From DATMNI01 sp035570275 (GTDB lineage Bacteria > Acidobacteriota > Terriglobia > Bryobacterales > Bryobacteraceae), in the NCBI GenBank assembly GCA_035570275.1, contig DATMNI010000347.1:1-30516 (forward strand): a DNA stretch of 30,516 nt, written 5' to 3'. Shown in pieces: positions 8,569 through 16,294 of the stretch (its first letter is position 1; every line of letters starts with the position of its first letter). The notes under the pieces were generated by a model. It saw only the letters and a list, made by a program, of their open reading frames with translations. It made no database searches and was not told the DNA's origin. Position numbers and translations under genes: made by a program.

Positions 8569-9076
8569 CCCTCCCGATGCAAGCTTCGCCGCTCCCAGGT
8601 TCCTTTCGGGCTTTACCTTATCCGACCCTGGAAAGCTCCGCGGAAGGGGATTGGTTGGCGCATGGCCAACCACGAGAGCCGCGCACTCTACTGCCCACGA
8701 TCACGGTTTGGGCCTTCATCCGCTACCGGACTAATTGCCCTCTGCTGGCTGCTGCTGCGAGATCAAAGCATCTTGCGATACCTTCAGCCACGATTTCGGG
8801 ACACACAGCAGACCTCCCGAGGTAAGCTCTACAACCTTCCGCACGCAACCGCCGAATTTACAACCAGCGCCTTCGATGAATATGGGCTTGGCTGTCATTG
8901 GCCAACCCGCCCGGCACCGTATGCCTCAGATCCGGCTCTTGTACATCGGCTCGTACGTTTGCTCCACGCTTCCTCCGGACCCCACCTCAGCCATGGCGCC
9001 GTTGCGCTTCGCTATCACTTCACCTCCATCAGGTTGTGAAGGACTTGGATCCCCGAGTTGTCAACATGCCCGGCAC
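8541..9076 (-). mobile_element. Decayed group IIC intron, no reverse transcriptase left
   Basis: On the minus strand the segment opens with GTGCCGGGCATG, matching the start of the Oceanobacillus iheyensis group IIC ribozyme (GUGUGCCCGGCAUGG). It continues with domain-I-like pieces in the same order: AGTCC...TGAAG, AGCGCAACGGCG, GGTCCGGAGGAAGCG, AGCAAACG and GATCTGAGGC. The 5' end is 2 bases after the T-run of a terminator hairpin, which is the known insertion preference of group IIC introns. About 535 bases long, no maturase frame. I could not find an intact domain V, so it is probably inactive. The 3' boundary is uncertain; I end it at a hairpin shared with 21539-21566. It is not part of any gene. 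Confidence 0.65.
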
Positions 9077-9078
9077 GC

Positions 9079-9114
9079 AAAAAAGAGGCGCCCCGTTCTG
9101 GGGCGCCTCTTTTT
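9079..9114. terminator. Bidirectional rho-independent terminator
   Basis: Perfect 10-bp stem GAGGCGCCCC / GGGGCGCCTC (9085-9094 and 9100-9109) with loop GTTCT, A6 on the left and T5 on the right, so it works in both directions. It lies 73 bases beyond the stop of receptor gene 2. The group IIC intron relic starts 8 bases after the stem on the minus strand. Confidence 0.95.
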
Positions 9115-9186
9115 CCGATGGCAGCGTCGATAGAATCGAGAGCCGATGTGCCAGCCTCTCATTGGCTCAATGGCTGCATATCCCGA

Positions 9187-12100
9187 TCAGAAGACGAAAC
9201 GCGCCACGATGGTAGCGGTGCGCGGATTACTGGTGTAGAACTGATCGAAGCGGCCAAACGACGAGTTTCCGGTAAGCAGGAAGCTGCGGGAATTGTTGTA
9301 TTGGTTAGGGAAGACGTCGTTCAGCAAATCTCCTGTCCACTGCGGGTGATTGAACAGGTTGCTGGCTTGCGCGGCAAACTCGAGACGCTTGTGCTCCGTG
9401 ATATTGAAGCGCTTCAGGATCTGCAGATCCACATTGTCGATCCGGCGGAGAGGAAATGTATTCCGGCCGCCGTTGGCGAAGGCGCCGAGGCCGGCTTGGA
9501 CATATCGGGCATTCGGATTGGTAGCCACATAGGCAACAATGTTCGCGCTGCCGGCCGCCACAGCGGCACCGGTTCTATCGACCGGCGTTACACCGCTCGA
9601 CAGAGTGGACTGGCCCGCCGGATTGATGACCGACCGGTCGAGCGCATCGTTGTTAAGGTTGGAGTCCACGCCGCTTTGCACCGTGGCATATTCTGGAGAT
9701 TGGAAGGTATACGTGGCTGAGAGGTTCCAGTTACTCACAACGTTTTTCAGCATCCAGCCCCTCTGGCTGAAAGCCTTGAAATCGTACATCGGCGTGAACG
9801 TGAGCCGGAAACGCCGGTCCAGGGCCGATGACGACCAGTCGCTGCGAAGGTTACGGAAGTCCTGTCCGCGCCGCGGCGTGAGATTTGTGCTGAAGACAGT
9901 GGCCGTAGAGTCGTCCAGGGCATGGCTCCAGGTGAAAGCGGTCAGGTACGAGAAGTTATTCGCATAACGCTTGTTCAGTTGAAGCGCCAGCCCGTTGTAT
10001 TTCGAATTCCCGATGGGGTGATAGGCGGTAATGGTGCTGCCGAACCCATACTGACCCCAGGAGTTGCTGGGCGACGCGGGAAAATTCGTCATCCCCAACA
10101 GCGTGCTTCTTATTTGTCCAAGCGTCAAGGTTTGGCCGGCCAGTTGCTGGGCGGACGGCTGCGAAAAGAATGTCGGCAGGCTATAGCCGGCCGTTACGTC
10201 AGTAACCCTGTTGAGTTGGTCCTGCACATAGAGGTGGACGCCTTTGGTGCCCACGTACCGCGCCTCCAACGTGTAATCCTTGCCCAAGCTGCGCTCGATA
10301 CTGAACGTGTAATTGATTGAGTACGGCCGGGTCTGGTCAAAGTTATATGCCGAAACCGCAGCACGAGCCGCGGCCGGATTGGTAGTGACGACGATGGCAT
10401 TCGACGGCGGCAGTCCGCCGCCCGCCAGGAAATTGGGCGTGTTGTTAGTGAGGCTCGGAACATCCTCGGTCTGCTGGAAGTATGCGGGTTTGGCGTTGAT
10501 ATTCAGGTTGTTATAGGTGTTGTCGTAATTAATGCCAAATCCGGCGCGGACCGACCACATTCCGCTGGTTCCCGGGGACCAGGCAATACCGACGCGGGGG
10601 GCCCAGTTATTCTTATCGGATTTAGGCGCGGCGAAGGTAACCACGCCAGGAACGCTTGCGGGCGCACTGAAACTCTGGTAGCGCGATACCACCGGCACCG
10701 TCACGTACTCGTACCGCACGCCAAGATTCAAGGTCAAGTTGGGGCGCAACCGGAAATCGTCGTTGACGAATGCGCTGTGGAAAAGGTATCCGGCCGGTAT
10801 CCCGCCCGCAACGCCAACGCTACGCTCGCCGAGGCTGTCGGGACTCAAATCGCGCAAGTACAGATCCAAAGTCGAGTAATCGTAATCGCCTCGTGCACGC
10901 TGGATGAACGAATTGCTGGCGATGGTGTCCTGAATCTGGTAGCCGGCCTTGAAGGTGTGGCGCCCCATTGTCTTAGTAATATTGTCCGTCGCTTGAGAAA
11001 TCCCTTGTACATATCCCTGCGGAGTGCTCGAGTCCGGACCAAGTTGCAGATTCAAGTCGTCGAATGTGAGGTTGGGAAACTGATCGAGACCGGGGAACTT
11101 GAAGTTCCCTACGGGATAATTGTTGTTCTTCCGGCTATAGGAAAGGCGGAGTTCGTTGATCATCGTAGCGGAGAAATTGTGAAACTCCGACAGGGAAATC
11201 AGGTTTCTGTTGTCGGGAATCGTTGTGAAGAAAACCGGCAATTGGGCATTGGTGTCGATGCCGGTAAATCGGTTGTAAATATACCGGCCACGAATTTGAT
11301 CCTTGTCGCCGATATTCCAGTCGATCGCTCCGACCAGGTTCTGCTTGTTGACCCAGGAAGGACCGGAGACCTGAACCTGGCCTATCGGAATTGACGCACC
11401 GGCAACGGTGATGTGATCGGAGGCGGTAGGGGCCGGCGACAAATACTGCTGCAGCACCCCCAGATTGGTCTTGCTTACTCCCGGCAACCCCGCCAGAGTC
11501 GTGTAACCGGCCTGCGTGGGCGCGAGTATCGGCGCGCCAGGGCTTGAGGCTTGCCCCAGGGGAGAGTATTCGTAATCGGCAAAATAAAAGAGCTTGTTTT
11601 TCCTGATCGGGCCGCCAATGGTTCCGCCAAAGCGATTGTAGTCGAAGCGAGGATTTGTGGTGAATCCCTGGACCGCATTCTTGGAGTCCTCCGCGTTCAA
11701 GAGCCGGTTGTTGAGGTATTCGTAGACGGAGCCATGGATCTGGTTCGTTCCGGTTTTTACCACCGTGTTGAAGATGCCTCCCGAGGCGCCGCCGAATTCA
11801 GCGCCGAACTGGTTCGTGAGAAGCGAGAACTCGGCAACGGCATCGTTCGGAACCACGGAATTGGGCCCAGTGACGTCGTGCCGGTCGTTGGCAACGCCGT
11901 CAATGTTGAAACCGTTGTTTGTGGGGCGCTGGCCGCCCACCGAGGGGCCCGTGCCATATCCCACGCCGCCGCCCTGGGTTACTCCTGGAGCCAGCAGGCT
12001 CAAGTTTAATACACCGGTGTCATTGACGTAGTTGCCCGCCGAGGGAAGATTGAGGCTCAAGTCGCTTTTGAAAGTGGACTGCAACTGTGCCGTTGAGGTA

Positions 12101-12519
12101 TCGATCAGAGCCGACGATTCTGTGACTTCGACGGTCGTGGCGGTTGACGCGATCTGCATTTTGAAATTGACCGTGGAGATGCGGTTCAGTTCCACCGCGA
12201 CGTTCGCCAGCTTGGTGTGCATCATGCCGGCGGAAGTGACATCCACGTCATAGGTACCGACGGGGACATTGTTAATACGGTAATCGCCGCTCTCGTTGGA
12301 TGTAGCCGTGTGCTTAACGCCAGTCGCCTTGTCCGTGGCGATGACACTAGCGTTGGGTATCGGCGCACTCGAAGGGTCCGACACTACACCGACGATGGTA
12401 CCGTCGGTGGCCTGAGCGTTTAGGGCAGGAGCCGCGGTAAACACACACGCGGCAGCCACGGCCATTGTCATTAGCAGAGCAAGAAATCTGCCTCTCACTT
12501 CAATTGCAAGACTCTTCAT
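9187..12519 (-). CDS. Oar-like TonB-dependent outer-membrane receptor 2
   Basis: 1110 residues from ATG 12519 (MKSLAIEV), picked over the in-frame ATG at 12531 because GAGGAG lies 5 bases before it. Signal peptide to about residue 37 (APALNAQA). Carboxypeptidase-regulatory-like domain at about 40-120 (TIVGVVSDPSSAPIPNASV, ESGDYRINNVPVGTYDVDV). Plug with GQRPTNNGFNIDGVANDRHD and VAEFSLLTNQFGAEFGGASG. The barrel ends ATIVARFVF with a terminal Phe. The plug has the TonB-receptor feature of a Gly-rich segment before the barrel (GGIFNTVVKTGTNQIHG). Outer-membrane import of an unknown ligand. It is a paralogue of receptor 1 in architecture but clearly divergent in sequence, more so than their promoters. 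Confidence 0.95.
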   Translation of the reverse strand: MKSLAIEVRGRFLALLMTMAVAAACVFTAAPALNAQATDGTIVGVVSDPSSAPIPNASVIATDKATGVKHTATSNESGDYRINNVPVGTYDVDVTSAGMMHTKLANVAVELNRISTVNFKMQIASTATTVEVTESSALIDTSTAQLQSTFKSDLSLNLPSAGNYVNDTGVLNLSLLAPGVTQGGGVGYGTGPSVGGQRPTNNGFNIDGVANDRHDVTGPNSVVPNDAVAEFSLLTNQFGAEFGGASGGIFNTVVKTGTNQIHGSVYEYLNNRLLNAEDSKNAVQGFTTNPRFDYNRFGGTIGGPIRKNKLFYFADYEYSPLGQASSPGAPILAPTQAGYTTLAGLPGVSKTNLGVLQQYLSPAPTASDHITVAGASIPIGQVQVSGPSWVNKQNLVGAIDWNIGDKDQIRGRYIYNRFTGIDTNAQLPVFFTTIPDNRNLISLSEFHNFSATMINELRLSYSRKNNNYPVGNFKFPGLDQFPNLTFDDLNLQLGPDSSTPQGYVQGISQATDNITKTMGRHTFKAGYQIQDTIASNSFIQRARGDYDYSTLDLYLRDLSPDSLGERSVGVAGGIPAGYLFHSAFVNDDFRLRPNLTLNLGVRYEYVTVPVVSRYQSFSAPASVPGVVTFAAPKSDKNNWAPRVGIAWSPGTSGMWSVRAGFGINYDNTYNNLNINAKPAYFQQTEDVPSLTNNTPNFLAGGGLPPSNAIVVTTNPAAARAAVSAYNFDQTRPYSINYTFSIERSLGKDYTLEARYVGTKGVHLYVQDQLNRVTDVTAGYSLPTFFSQPSAQQLAGQTLTLGQIRSTLLGMTNFPASPSNSWGQYGFGSTITAYHPIGNSKYNGLALQLNKRYANNFSYLTAFTWSHALDDSTATVFSTNLTPRRGQDFRNLRSDWSSSALDRRFRLTFTPMYDFKAFSQRGWMLKNVVSNWNLSATYTFQSPEYATVQSGVDSNLNNDALDRSVINPAGQSTLSSGVTPVDRTGAAVAAGSANIVAYVATNPNARYVQAGLGAFANGGRNTFPLRRIDNVDLQILKRFNITEHKRLEFAAQASNLFNHPQWTGDLLNDVFPNQYNNSRSFLLTGNSSFGRFDQFYTSNPRTATIVARFVF

Positions 12520-12606
12520 GTTGCTCCTCATTCGATCCGTTGAAAATTAGTCGGGAAGTCGACGTGTAAGTGTAGGCAACTAGCCTGCCACGATAACGAC
12601 GTGTTA

Positions 12607-12635
12607 AGTCTATTGATTCTAACCGACTTTTTCAA
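12607..12635 (-). promoter_or_regulatory. Promoter of receptor gene 2
   Basis: On the minus strand: TTGAAA, 17-bp spacer (AAGTCGGTTAGAATCAA), TAGACT. Leader about 80 nt. Matches the promoter of receptor 1 in spacing and in most spacer bases. Confidence 0.7.
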
Positions 12636-12795
12636 CATTTTACGGTAAGCGACTAACGGTAAATCGGCGCAAGCCTTTCCGTTGTGCTGGCATAGCACTA
12701 CTCCGAAGAATAGCCCCTCGGGCTGGTAACGTACTGACGCATCTGGCGGTTACCCTGACTATGAGGATCAGGAACGCCGAAATACGATTCCAGGT
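12636..12795 (-). promoter_or_regulatory. Conserved upstream block shared by both receptor genes (copy 2)
   Basis: Aligns with 8214-8370, with the pieces TTTCCGTTG, GTAACGTACTGACGCATCT, GGTTACC and GGATCAGGAA in the same order and about 10 bases longer overall. GGTAAC...GTTACC forms a 6-bp inverted repeat around the best conserved core. Confidence 0.6.
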
Positions 12796-12809
12796 AGGGA
12801 CGCGCGGTG

Positions 12810-14255
12810 TTACAGGCCCAGAGAGCAGGGCGGAATCCCCACCCCGCCATCTTCGAGCGCGGCGGCAATCCGCAGAATCAAGGCCTCTTCGAAGGCCGGG
12901 CCGATGATCTGCAGGCCGATGGGCAGGCCGGGTTCGCTCAGACTGGCACTCCGTCCGCCACTCAGTCCGCCACTCAGTCCGCAAGGTATGGAGATGGCGG
13001 GAAGCCCCAGAGCATTGACGCCGCGTACCAGACGGGTGGTGGCTAACCGGACGTCCTCGTCGCGTCCCGCCAGCCGCACGGTGGTGTCCCCGATGCGGGG
13101 CGCGGTATTCGGGGTGGTTGGAGTAACCAGGCAGTCCACGTCTGCCCACAGCCGGTTGAACTCCTGCCGCATTTTACGGCGCAGACGCTGGGCGTTTACG
13201 TAGTCGGTCGCCGGTATCAGGCGGCCCTGATTGAAAAGGGCCAGAACGTCGGGACCGAACTGGTCCCGCCGGTCCCGCCCGTCCACCAGGAACGGTTCGG
13301 CGACAGCCGACGCCTCGGCTAGCAGGATCACACGGGCCACGGCGTTGAGCGCCGCGATATCCGGAACCGTCACCGGCTTCACGGTGGCGCCCAGCCGCTC
13401 GGCGCATGCGATGGCGCCGCCAACGGAAGACTCCACATCGGGGTCCAGACGTTCGAAGAAGAAGTTCTTGGGAAGGCCGATGCGCAGGCCACGGATGGAG
13501 ACGCCGGCCCCGGCTAAGAAATCGCCGGGTACGACCAGCGGACGCCGGGAGCAAGTGGCATCGCGGCGGTCGTGGCCGGCGATCGCATTGAGGACCAGCG
13601 CGGCATCGCGGACGGTGCGGGCGATCGGCCCCATGTGGTCCAGACTGTAGCCCAGTGGCAGGGCGCCGTAGCGGCTGACGCGGCCATAGGTGGGCTTCAG
13701 ACCCACGACGCCGCAAAAGGACGCCGGAATGCGGATGGAGCCGCCGGTATCGCTGCCCATGGCGGCATAAACCATGTCCACGGCGACGGCCGTGCCCGAC
13801 CCGCCGCTGGACCCGCCCGGACTGTGGGCGGCGTTCCACGGATTGGCCACCGCGCCAAAGTGCGGATTGGCCGAGGTGATGCCGTACGCCATCTCGTGCA
13901 TGTTCAGTTTGCCCAGCATCACCGCGCCGGCCGACAGCAACTTGTCCACGACCGCGGCGTTGACGCGCGGCACGAAGTTTTCGTAAACCTTGGACCCGGC
14001 CGTGGTGCGCACGCCAGCGGTGAAGAACAGGTCTTTTACGGCGACAGGGATGCCGTGCAGGGGTCCACGGTCCTGCCCGCGGGCTAGCTCGGAATCGGCC
14101 TGGCGGGCCTGTTCCAGCGCCTGCTCCGACGTGACCGTAATGAAGGCTTTGAGGGCGGCGTTGTGGCGACTGATGCGCGCCAGCGCCGCGGTGGTAAGTT
14201 CGACCGAGGAGACGCGGCGGGCGCGCAAGGACTCGGCGGCTTGACTGATGCTCAC
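12810..14255 (-). CDS. Amidase-signature family enzyme (GatA-like)
   Basis: 481 residues. The Ser-cisSer-Lys triad is complete: Lys74 in IPVAVKDLF, cis-Ser149 in SPGGSSGGSG and nucleophile Ser173 in GSDTGGSIRIPA. Spacing between the three residues is the same as in bacterial GatA. It hydrolyses an amide (or transfers ammonia, if it is a true GatA). A standalone amidase seems likelier because no gatB lies nearby. Near the C-terminus a short Ser-Gly-Gly-Leu repeat (12-bp units, about 12948-12977) interrupts the conserved LPAISIPCG-PIGLQIIGP segment. The start ATG overlaps the stop of the small upstream gene by 4 bases, so translation is coupled. Confidence 0.93.
   Translation of the reverse strand: MSISQAAESLRARRVSSVELTTAALARISRHNAALKAFITVTSEQALEQARQADSELARGQDRGPLHGIPVAVKDLFFTAGVRTTAGSKVYENFVPRVNAAVVDKLLSAGAVMLGKLNMHEMAYGITSANPHFGAVANPWNAAHSPGGSSGGSGTAVAVDMVYAAMGSDTGGSIRIPASFCGVVGLKPTYGRVSRYGALPLGYSLDHMGPIARTVRDAALVLNAIAGHDRRDATCSRRPLVVPGDFLAGAGVSIRGLRIGLPKNFFFERLDPDVESSVGGAIACAERLGATVKPVTVPDIAALNAVARVILLAEASAVAEPFLVDGRDRRDQFGPDVLALFNQGRLIPATDYVNAQRLRRKMRQEFNRLWADVDCLVTPTTPNTAPRIGDTTVRLAGRDEDVRLATTRLVRGVNALGLPAISIPCGLSGGLSGGRSASLSEPGLPIGLQIIGPAFEEALILRIAAALEDGGVGIPPCSLGL
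12937..12980. repeat. 12-bp coding repeat in the amidase
   Basis: CACTCAGTCCGC-type units, two exact and one variant, in frame, coding the Leu-Ser-Gly-Gly repeat of the minus-strand amidase. Confidence 0.75.
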
Positions 14256-14470
14256 TGGGCGTCCTCTTCCCCGTTGCAGGCATCCTCTTCCACGCTGACG
14301 GCGTCCTCGTCCACGCTAAACGTGAGCGAGGGTTCCATGGCGGGTGTGAGGTCTCTGACCAGCGGCCGGAAGGCTTCTTCCAGGGCATCGAGCGGTGGCG
14401 CGAGGCGGTCCAGTTCGGGGGCGGACAAGTCGAGGCCGTTGGCCTGGGCGATGGCTCTCCAATCTTTCAT
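14252..14470 (-). CDS. Small GatC-like partner of the amidase
   Basis: 72 residues from ATG 14470 (MKDWRAIAQANGLDLS). The piece APELDRLAPPLDALEEAFRPL resembles the helical N-terminus of GatC-type subunits, and PAMEPSLTF the short extended segment that lies across the amidase. The C-terminus is acidic and repetitive (VDEDAVSVEEDACNGEEDAQ), another small in-frame expansion. The 4-base overlap with the amidase start supports a joint function, probably as a stabilising subunit. The alternative is an unrelated linker protein. Homology to GatC is judged by eye from very few residues. Confidence 0.7.
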   Translation of the reverse strand: MKDWRAIAQANGLDLSAPELDRLAPPLDALEEAFRPLVRDLTPAMEPSLTFSVDEDAVSVEEDACNGEEDAQ

Positions 14471-14498
14471 GCAGTTTCTAAGATAGCGGATCGGTTCT

Positions 14499-14846
14499 TC
14501 AAAGGCCAAGCAGGATCCGGACGCGGTCCTCAACTTGATGCAAAATAGCGTCCGAGATCCGCCCCCGGCGGCGTTTTAGCCTTGTCTTCGAGACTGACCT
14601 CACATTCTCACATTGGATGAAACTCACGGCGGCGAGGCCGCCCTCCGGAGGGCTCACACGAACGTGCCAGCGAATTCGCCGCTCGGTTCGGGTGATTGGG
14701 ACGGCAACCACCAGTTCCGCCCGCCCCTCATTGAAAAGGTCTACGGAAAGAATGAGGGCCGGTCTGGCACCTGCCTGCTCATGACCGATGGTGGGGTCGA
14801 AATCGAGATCCCATACATCGCCACGTGACGGTTCGGAGGAGTTCAC
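14499..14846 (-). CDS. mazF: MazF/PemK-family mRNA interferase toxin
   Basis: 115 residues from GTG 14846. Motifs SRGDVWDLDFDPTIGHEQAGARPALILS, LVVAVPITRTERRI, SFIQCENVRSVSKTRL and GRISDAILHQVEDRVRILLGL are those of the MazF beta barrel. The RGDVW and H-E-Q-x-G-x-RP-x-L signatures and a Ser/Thr-rich loop form the RNase site. It cuts mRNA in a sequence-specific way when free. The GTG start overlaps the antitoxin stop as GTGA, so both are co-translated. The longer reading frame upstream is only the antitoxin region in another phase. Full length for the family. Confidence 0.93.
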   Translation of the reverse strand: MNSSEPSRGDVWDLDFDPTIGHEQAGARPALILSVDLFNEGRAELVVAVPITRTERRIRWHVRVSPPEGGLAAVSFIQCENVRSVSKTRLKRRRGRISDAILHQVEDRVRILLGL

Positions 14847-15103
14847 TTCTCGCCGAGTCCATCCGCCAGGGTTTGCTCCCACAGAGCCCGCTCTCGAAGT
14901 TCGGCCTTCCATGCCTTCGGATCTCTCCGCAGAGCTTCAAAATCGCCATTCGCGGCACGGAGGAACCTCTCACGGCGATATTGCTCGATCGCCCTTTCAA
15001 GGACCACCAGCATGGGCTGCTCCTCCTCTTGGGCGAGTTGGCGGAGTAGTTCATGAGCATGGGGGCTGATACGGACGTTGGGAGTTCGGGGGGCGGACTT
15101 CAT
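14843..15103 (-). CDS. Antitoxin of the MazF pair (ribbon-helix-helix-like)
   Basis: 86 residues from ATG 15103 (MKSAPRTPNVRIS). NVRISPHAHELLRQLA and QPMLVVLERAIEQYRRERFL fit a strand-helix-helix DNA-binding dimer; the acidic tail (DPKAWKAELRERALWEQTLADG) would fold over the toxin. I prefer 15103 to the ATG at 15115 because the only good promoter has its -10 box directly in front of 15115, leaving no room for a leader there. It should neutralise MazF and repress the operon. Confidence 0.85.
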   Translation of the reverse strand: MKSAPRTPNVRISPHAHELLRQLAQEEEQPMLVVLERAIEQYRRERFLRAANGDFEALRRDPKAWKAELRERALWEQTLADGLGEK

Positions 15104-15115
15104 ATCAAGAAACAT

Positions 15116-15144
15116 AACATATCCGGGAACGCCGGTCTACGCAA
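15116..15144 (-). promoter_or_regulatory. Candidate promoter of the MazF operon
   Basis: On the minus strand: TTGCGT, 17-bp spacer, TATGTT. The start would fall about 5 bases before ATG 15103. Confidence 0.45.
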
Positions 15145-15158
15145 TCGTGGACCAGAAC

Positions 15159-15176
15159 GTATACCAAGTGGTATAC
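15159..15176. promoter_or_regulatory. Palindromic operator candidate of the MazF operon
   Basis: Perfect inverted repeat GTATACC-AAGT-GGTATAC between the stop of the YihY gene and the antitoxin promoter, the expected place for a ribbon-helix-helix antitoxin to bind. The 14 bp between it and the -35 box are a slight drawback. Confidence 0.55.
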
Positions 15177-15179
15177 AAT

Positions 15180-16016
15180 CTACGCCAGCGGATCTTCGCG
15201 GCCGTGGCGGGCGGTCCACTCGGCGCCGGCCAGCACGATGAGGGCGCCCACAAAACTCCACAAAAGAATGTTGACGGAATGGCGGAAGATGAAGTACTCA
15301 TGCTCGAGTTTCGCCTCCAGCAGAGGAGTGACGGCAAGGTTCACGTACTTTAACGCTTCGAGCACCAGGCCCACCAGGATGGCCACCGGGGCCACGCGGG
15401 CTGGTTCGACTTTGCGATTGGGAAGCAGCCAATAAACGAGGAAGAGCGCCAGGATTGAGGTGGGCACGGCCGCCAGTTTGAACAGGAAAAGGTTAAGCCA
15501 CGTCTGAAAGCCGCCGAAAGAACCGGCCCAGGAGGAGAGCCACTGCCGGTTCATGGCCGTGAGCATGAGGGAGGCCAGGGCCAGCGCGCCGCAGAGAAAA
15601 ATCATCCCCAGGGCCACCAACTGGTTCTTCAGGTACGAACGGTTCCCGGTGACGCCCCAGGCTCGGTTGAGCGCCACTTCGAGCGGTTCGAAGATGCCGT
15701 TGGCGGTAAACAGAAGCAGCACCATGGAAGTGATGTGGAGTTTGCCTTGCAGCGCCAGGTTGCGCCGGAGAAAGCCGGCCATCTCGCCCGGAAAGTAGTC
15801 GTTGAGCGCCAGGTAGATGGCGTCCTCGGCCGCCCGCCAATGCAGAACGTTGCGGCAAATCGAGAGCATCACGTTGCAGAAGGGAAAGAAGGAGAGCAGC
15901 ACGCTGGCCGAAACGGCCAGAGCGTAGACGTGCGCCTCGGTCTGCATCATATAGCGCAGGGTGGGCGGGCAACGCGAGAACATTTGGCGGCGTTCGGTTG
16001 TAAGAAAAGGCAGCAA
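15180..16016 (-). CDS. YihY/BrkB-family inner-membrane protein
   Basis: 278 residues with about six membrane segments (roughly 28-50, 90-115, 130-155, 172-200, 205-228, 243-265). Family features are ALAVSASVLLSFFPF near the start, ITSMVLLLFTANGIFEPLEVALNRAWGV in the middle, and FIFRHSVNILLWSFVGALIVLAGAEW at the end. The family was once called ribonuclease BN or virulence factor BrkB; its real role is unsettled, possibly transport or envelope maintenance. Length is typical. ATG 16016 starts inside a hydrophilic N-terminus. Upstream lies a very GC-rich repeat block; downstream the MazF operon follows on the same strand. Confidence 0.92.
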   Translation of the reverse strand: MLPFLTTERRQMFSRCPPTLRYMMQTEAHVYALAVSASVLLSFFPFCNVMLSICRNVLHWRAAEDAIYLALNDYFPGEMAGFLRRNLALQGKLHITSMVLLLFTANGIFEPLEVALNRAWGVTGNRSYLKNQLVALGMIFLCGALALASLMLTAMNRQWLSSWAGSFGGFQTWLNLFLFKLAAVPTSILALFLVYWLLPNRKVEPARVAPVAILVGLVLEALKYVNLAVTPLLEAKLEHEYFIFRHSVNILLWSFVGALIVLAGAEWTARHGREDPLA

Positions 16017-16029
16017 ATTATAGATTAAC

Positions 16030-16222
16030 GTGGCCCGCGGATCGTGGCGGCCCCCGGCCCCGGTTCGCGGCCCGGCGCCGGTTCGCGGCCCGGCCCCGCG
16101 CTCGCGGCCCCTCGCACCTGGTTCGCGATCGCCGGCCCCCGGCCCCCTGCCCCCGGCCCCCGGCCCTTGTCCCGGCCGCCGGTACCCGGTTCGCGAGCCC
16201 CGGCCCCCGGCCCCTGTTCACC
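16030..16222. repeat. GC-rich low-complexity repeat block
   Basis: Irregular repeats of CGGCCCCCGGCCCC, GGTTCGCGGCCCGG and GGTTCGCGA units between the divergent YihY and eda genes. Reading frames across it on both strands are artefacts of base composition. It occupies the place where both promoters would be expected. Confidence 0.8.
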
Positions 16223-16294
16223 GCCGCTACAAGCGCGGCCGTGCGGTAAGGTATTCTCAAAAGGTTCGAATGCCGGACGGAGCGAGTTGGAGCC

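Noticed and set aside
8398..9039. 213-residue plus-strand frame and overlapping frames to 9720
   Set aside because: They lie opposite the group IIC intron relic. Such peptides are frequently misannotated where intron RNA is read backwards.
13174..14388. 404-residue minus-strand frame
   Set aside because: Shadow of the amidase in a different phase; Arg/Gly/His-rich without motifs.
12810..14470. gatCAB amidotransferase operon
   Set aside because: No gatB is present within the window and the small partner is only weakly GatC-like, so a standalone amidase is the safer call.
16254..16266. GGTTCGAATGCC resembling a tRNA T-loop
   Set aside because: No acceptor, anticodon or D stem could be placed around it; it is part of the sequence before eda.
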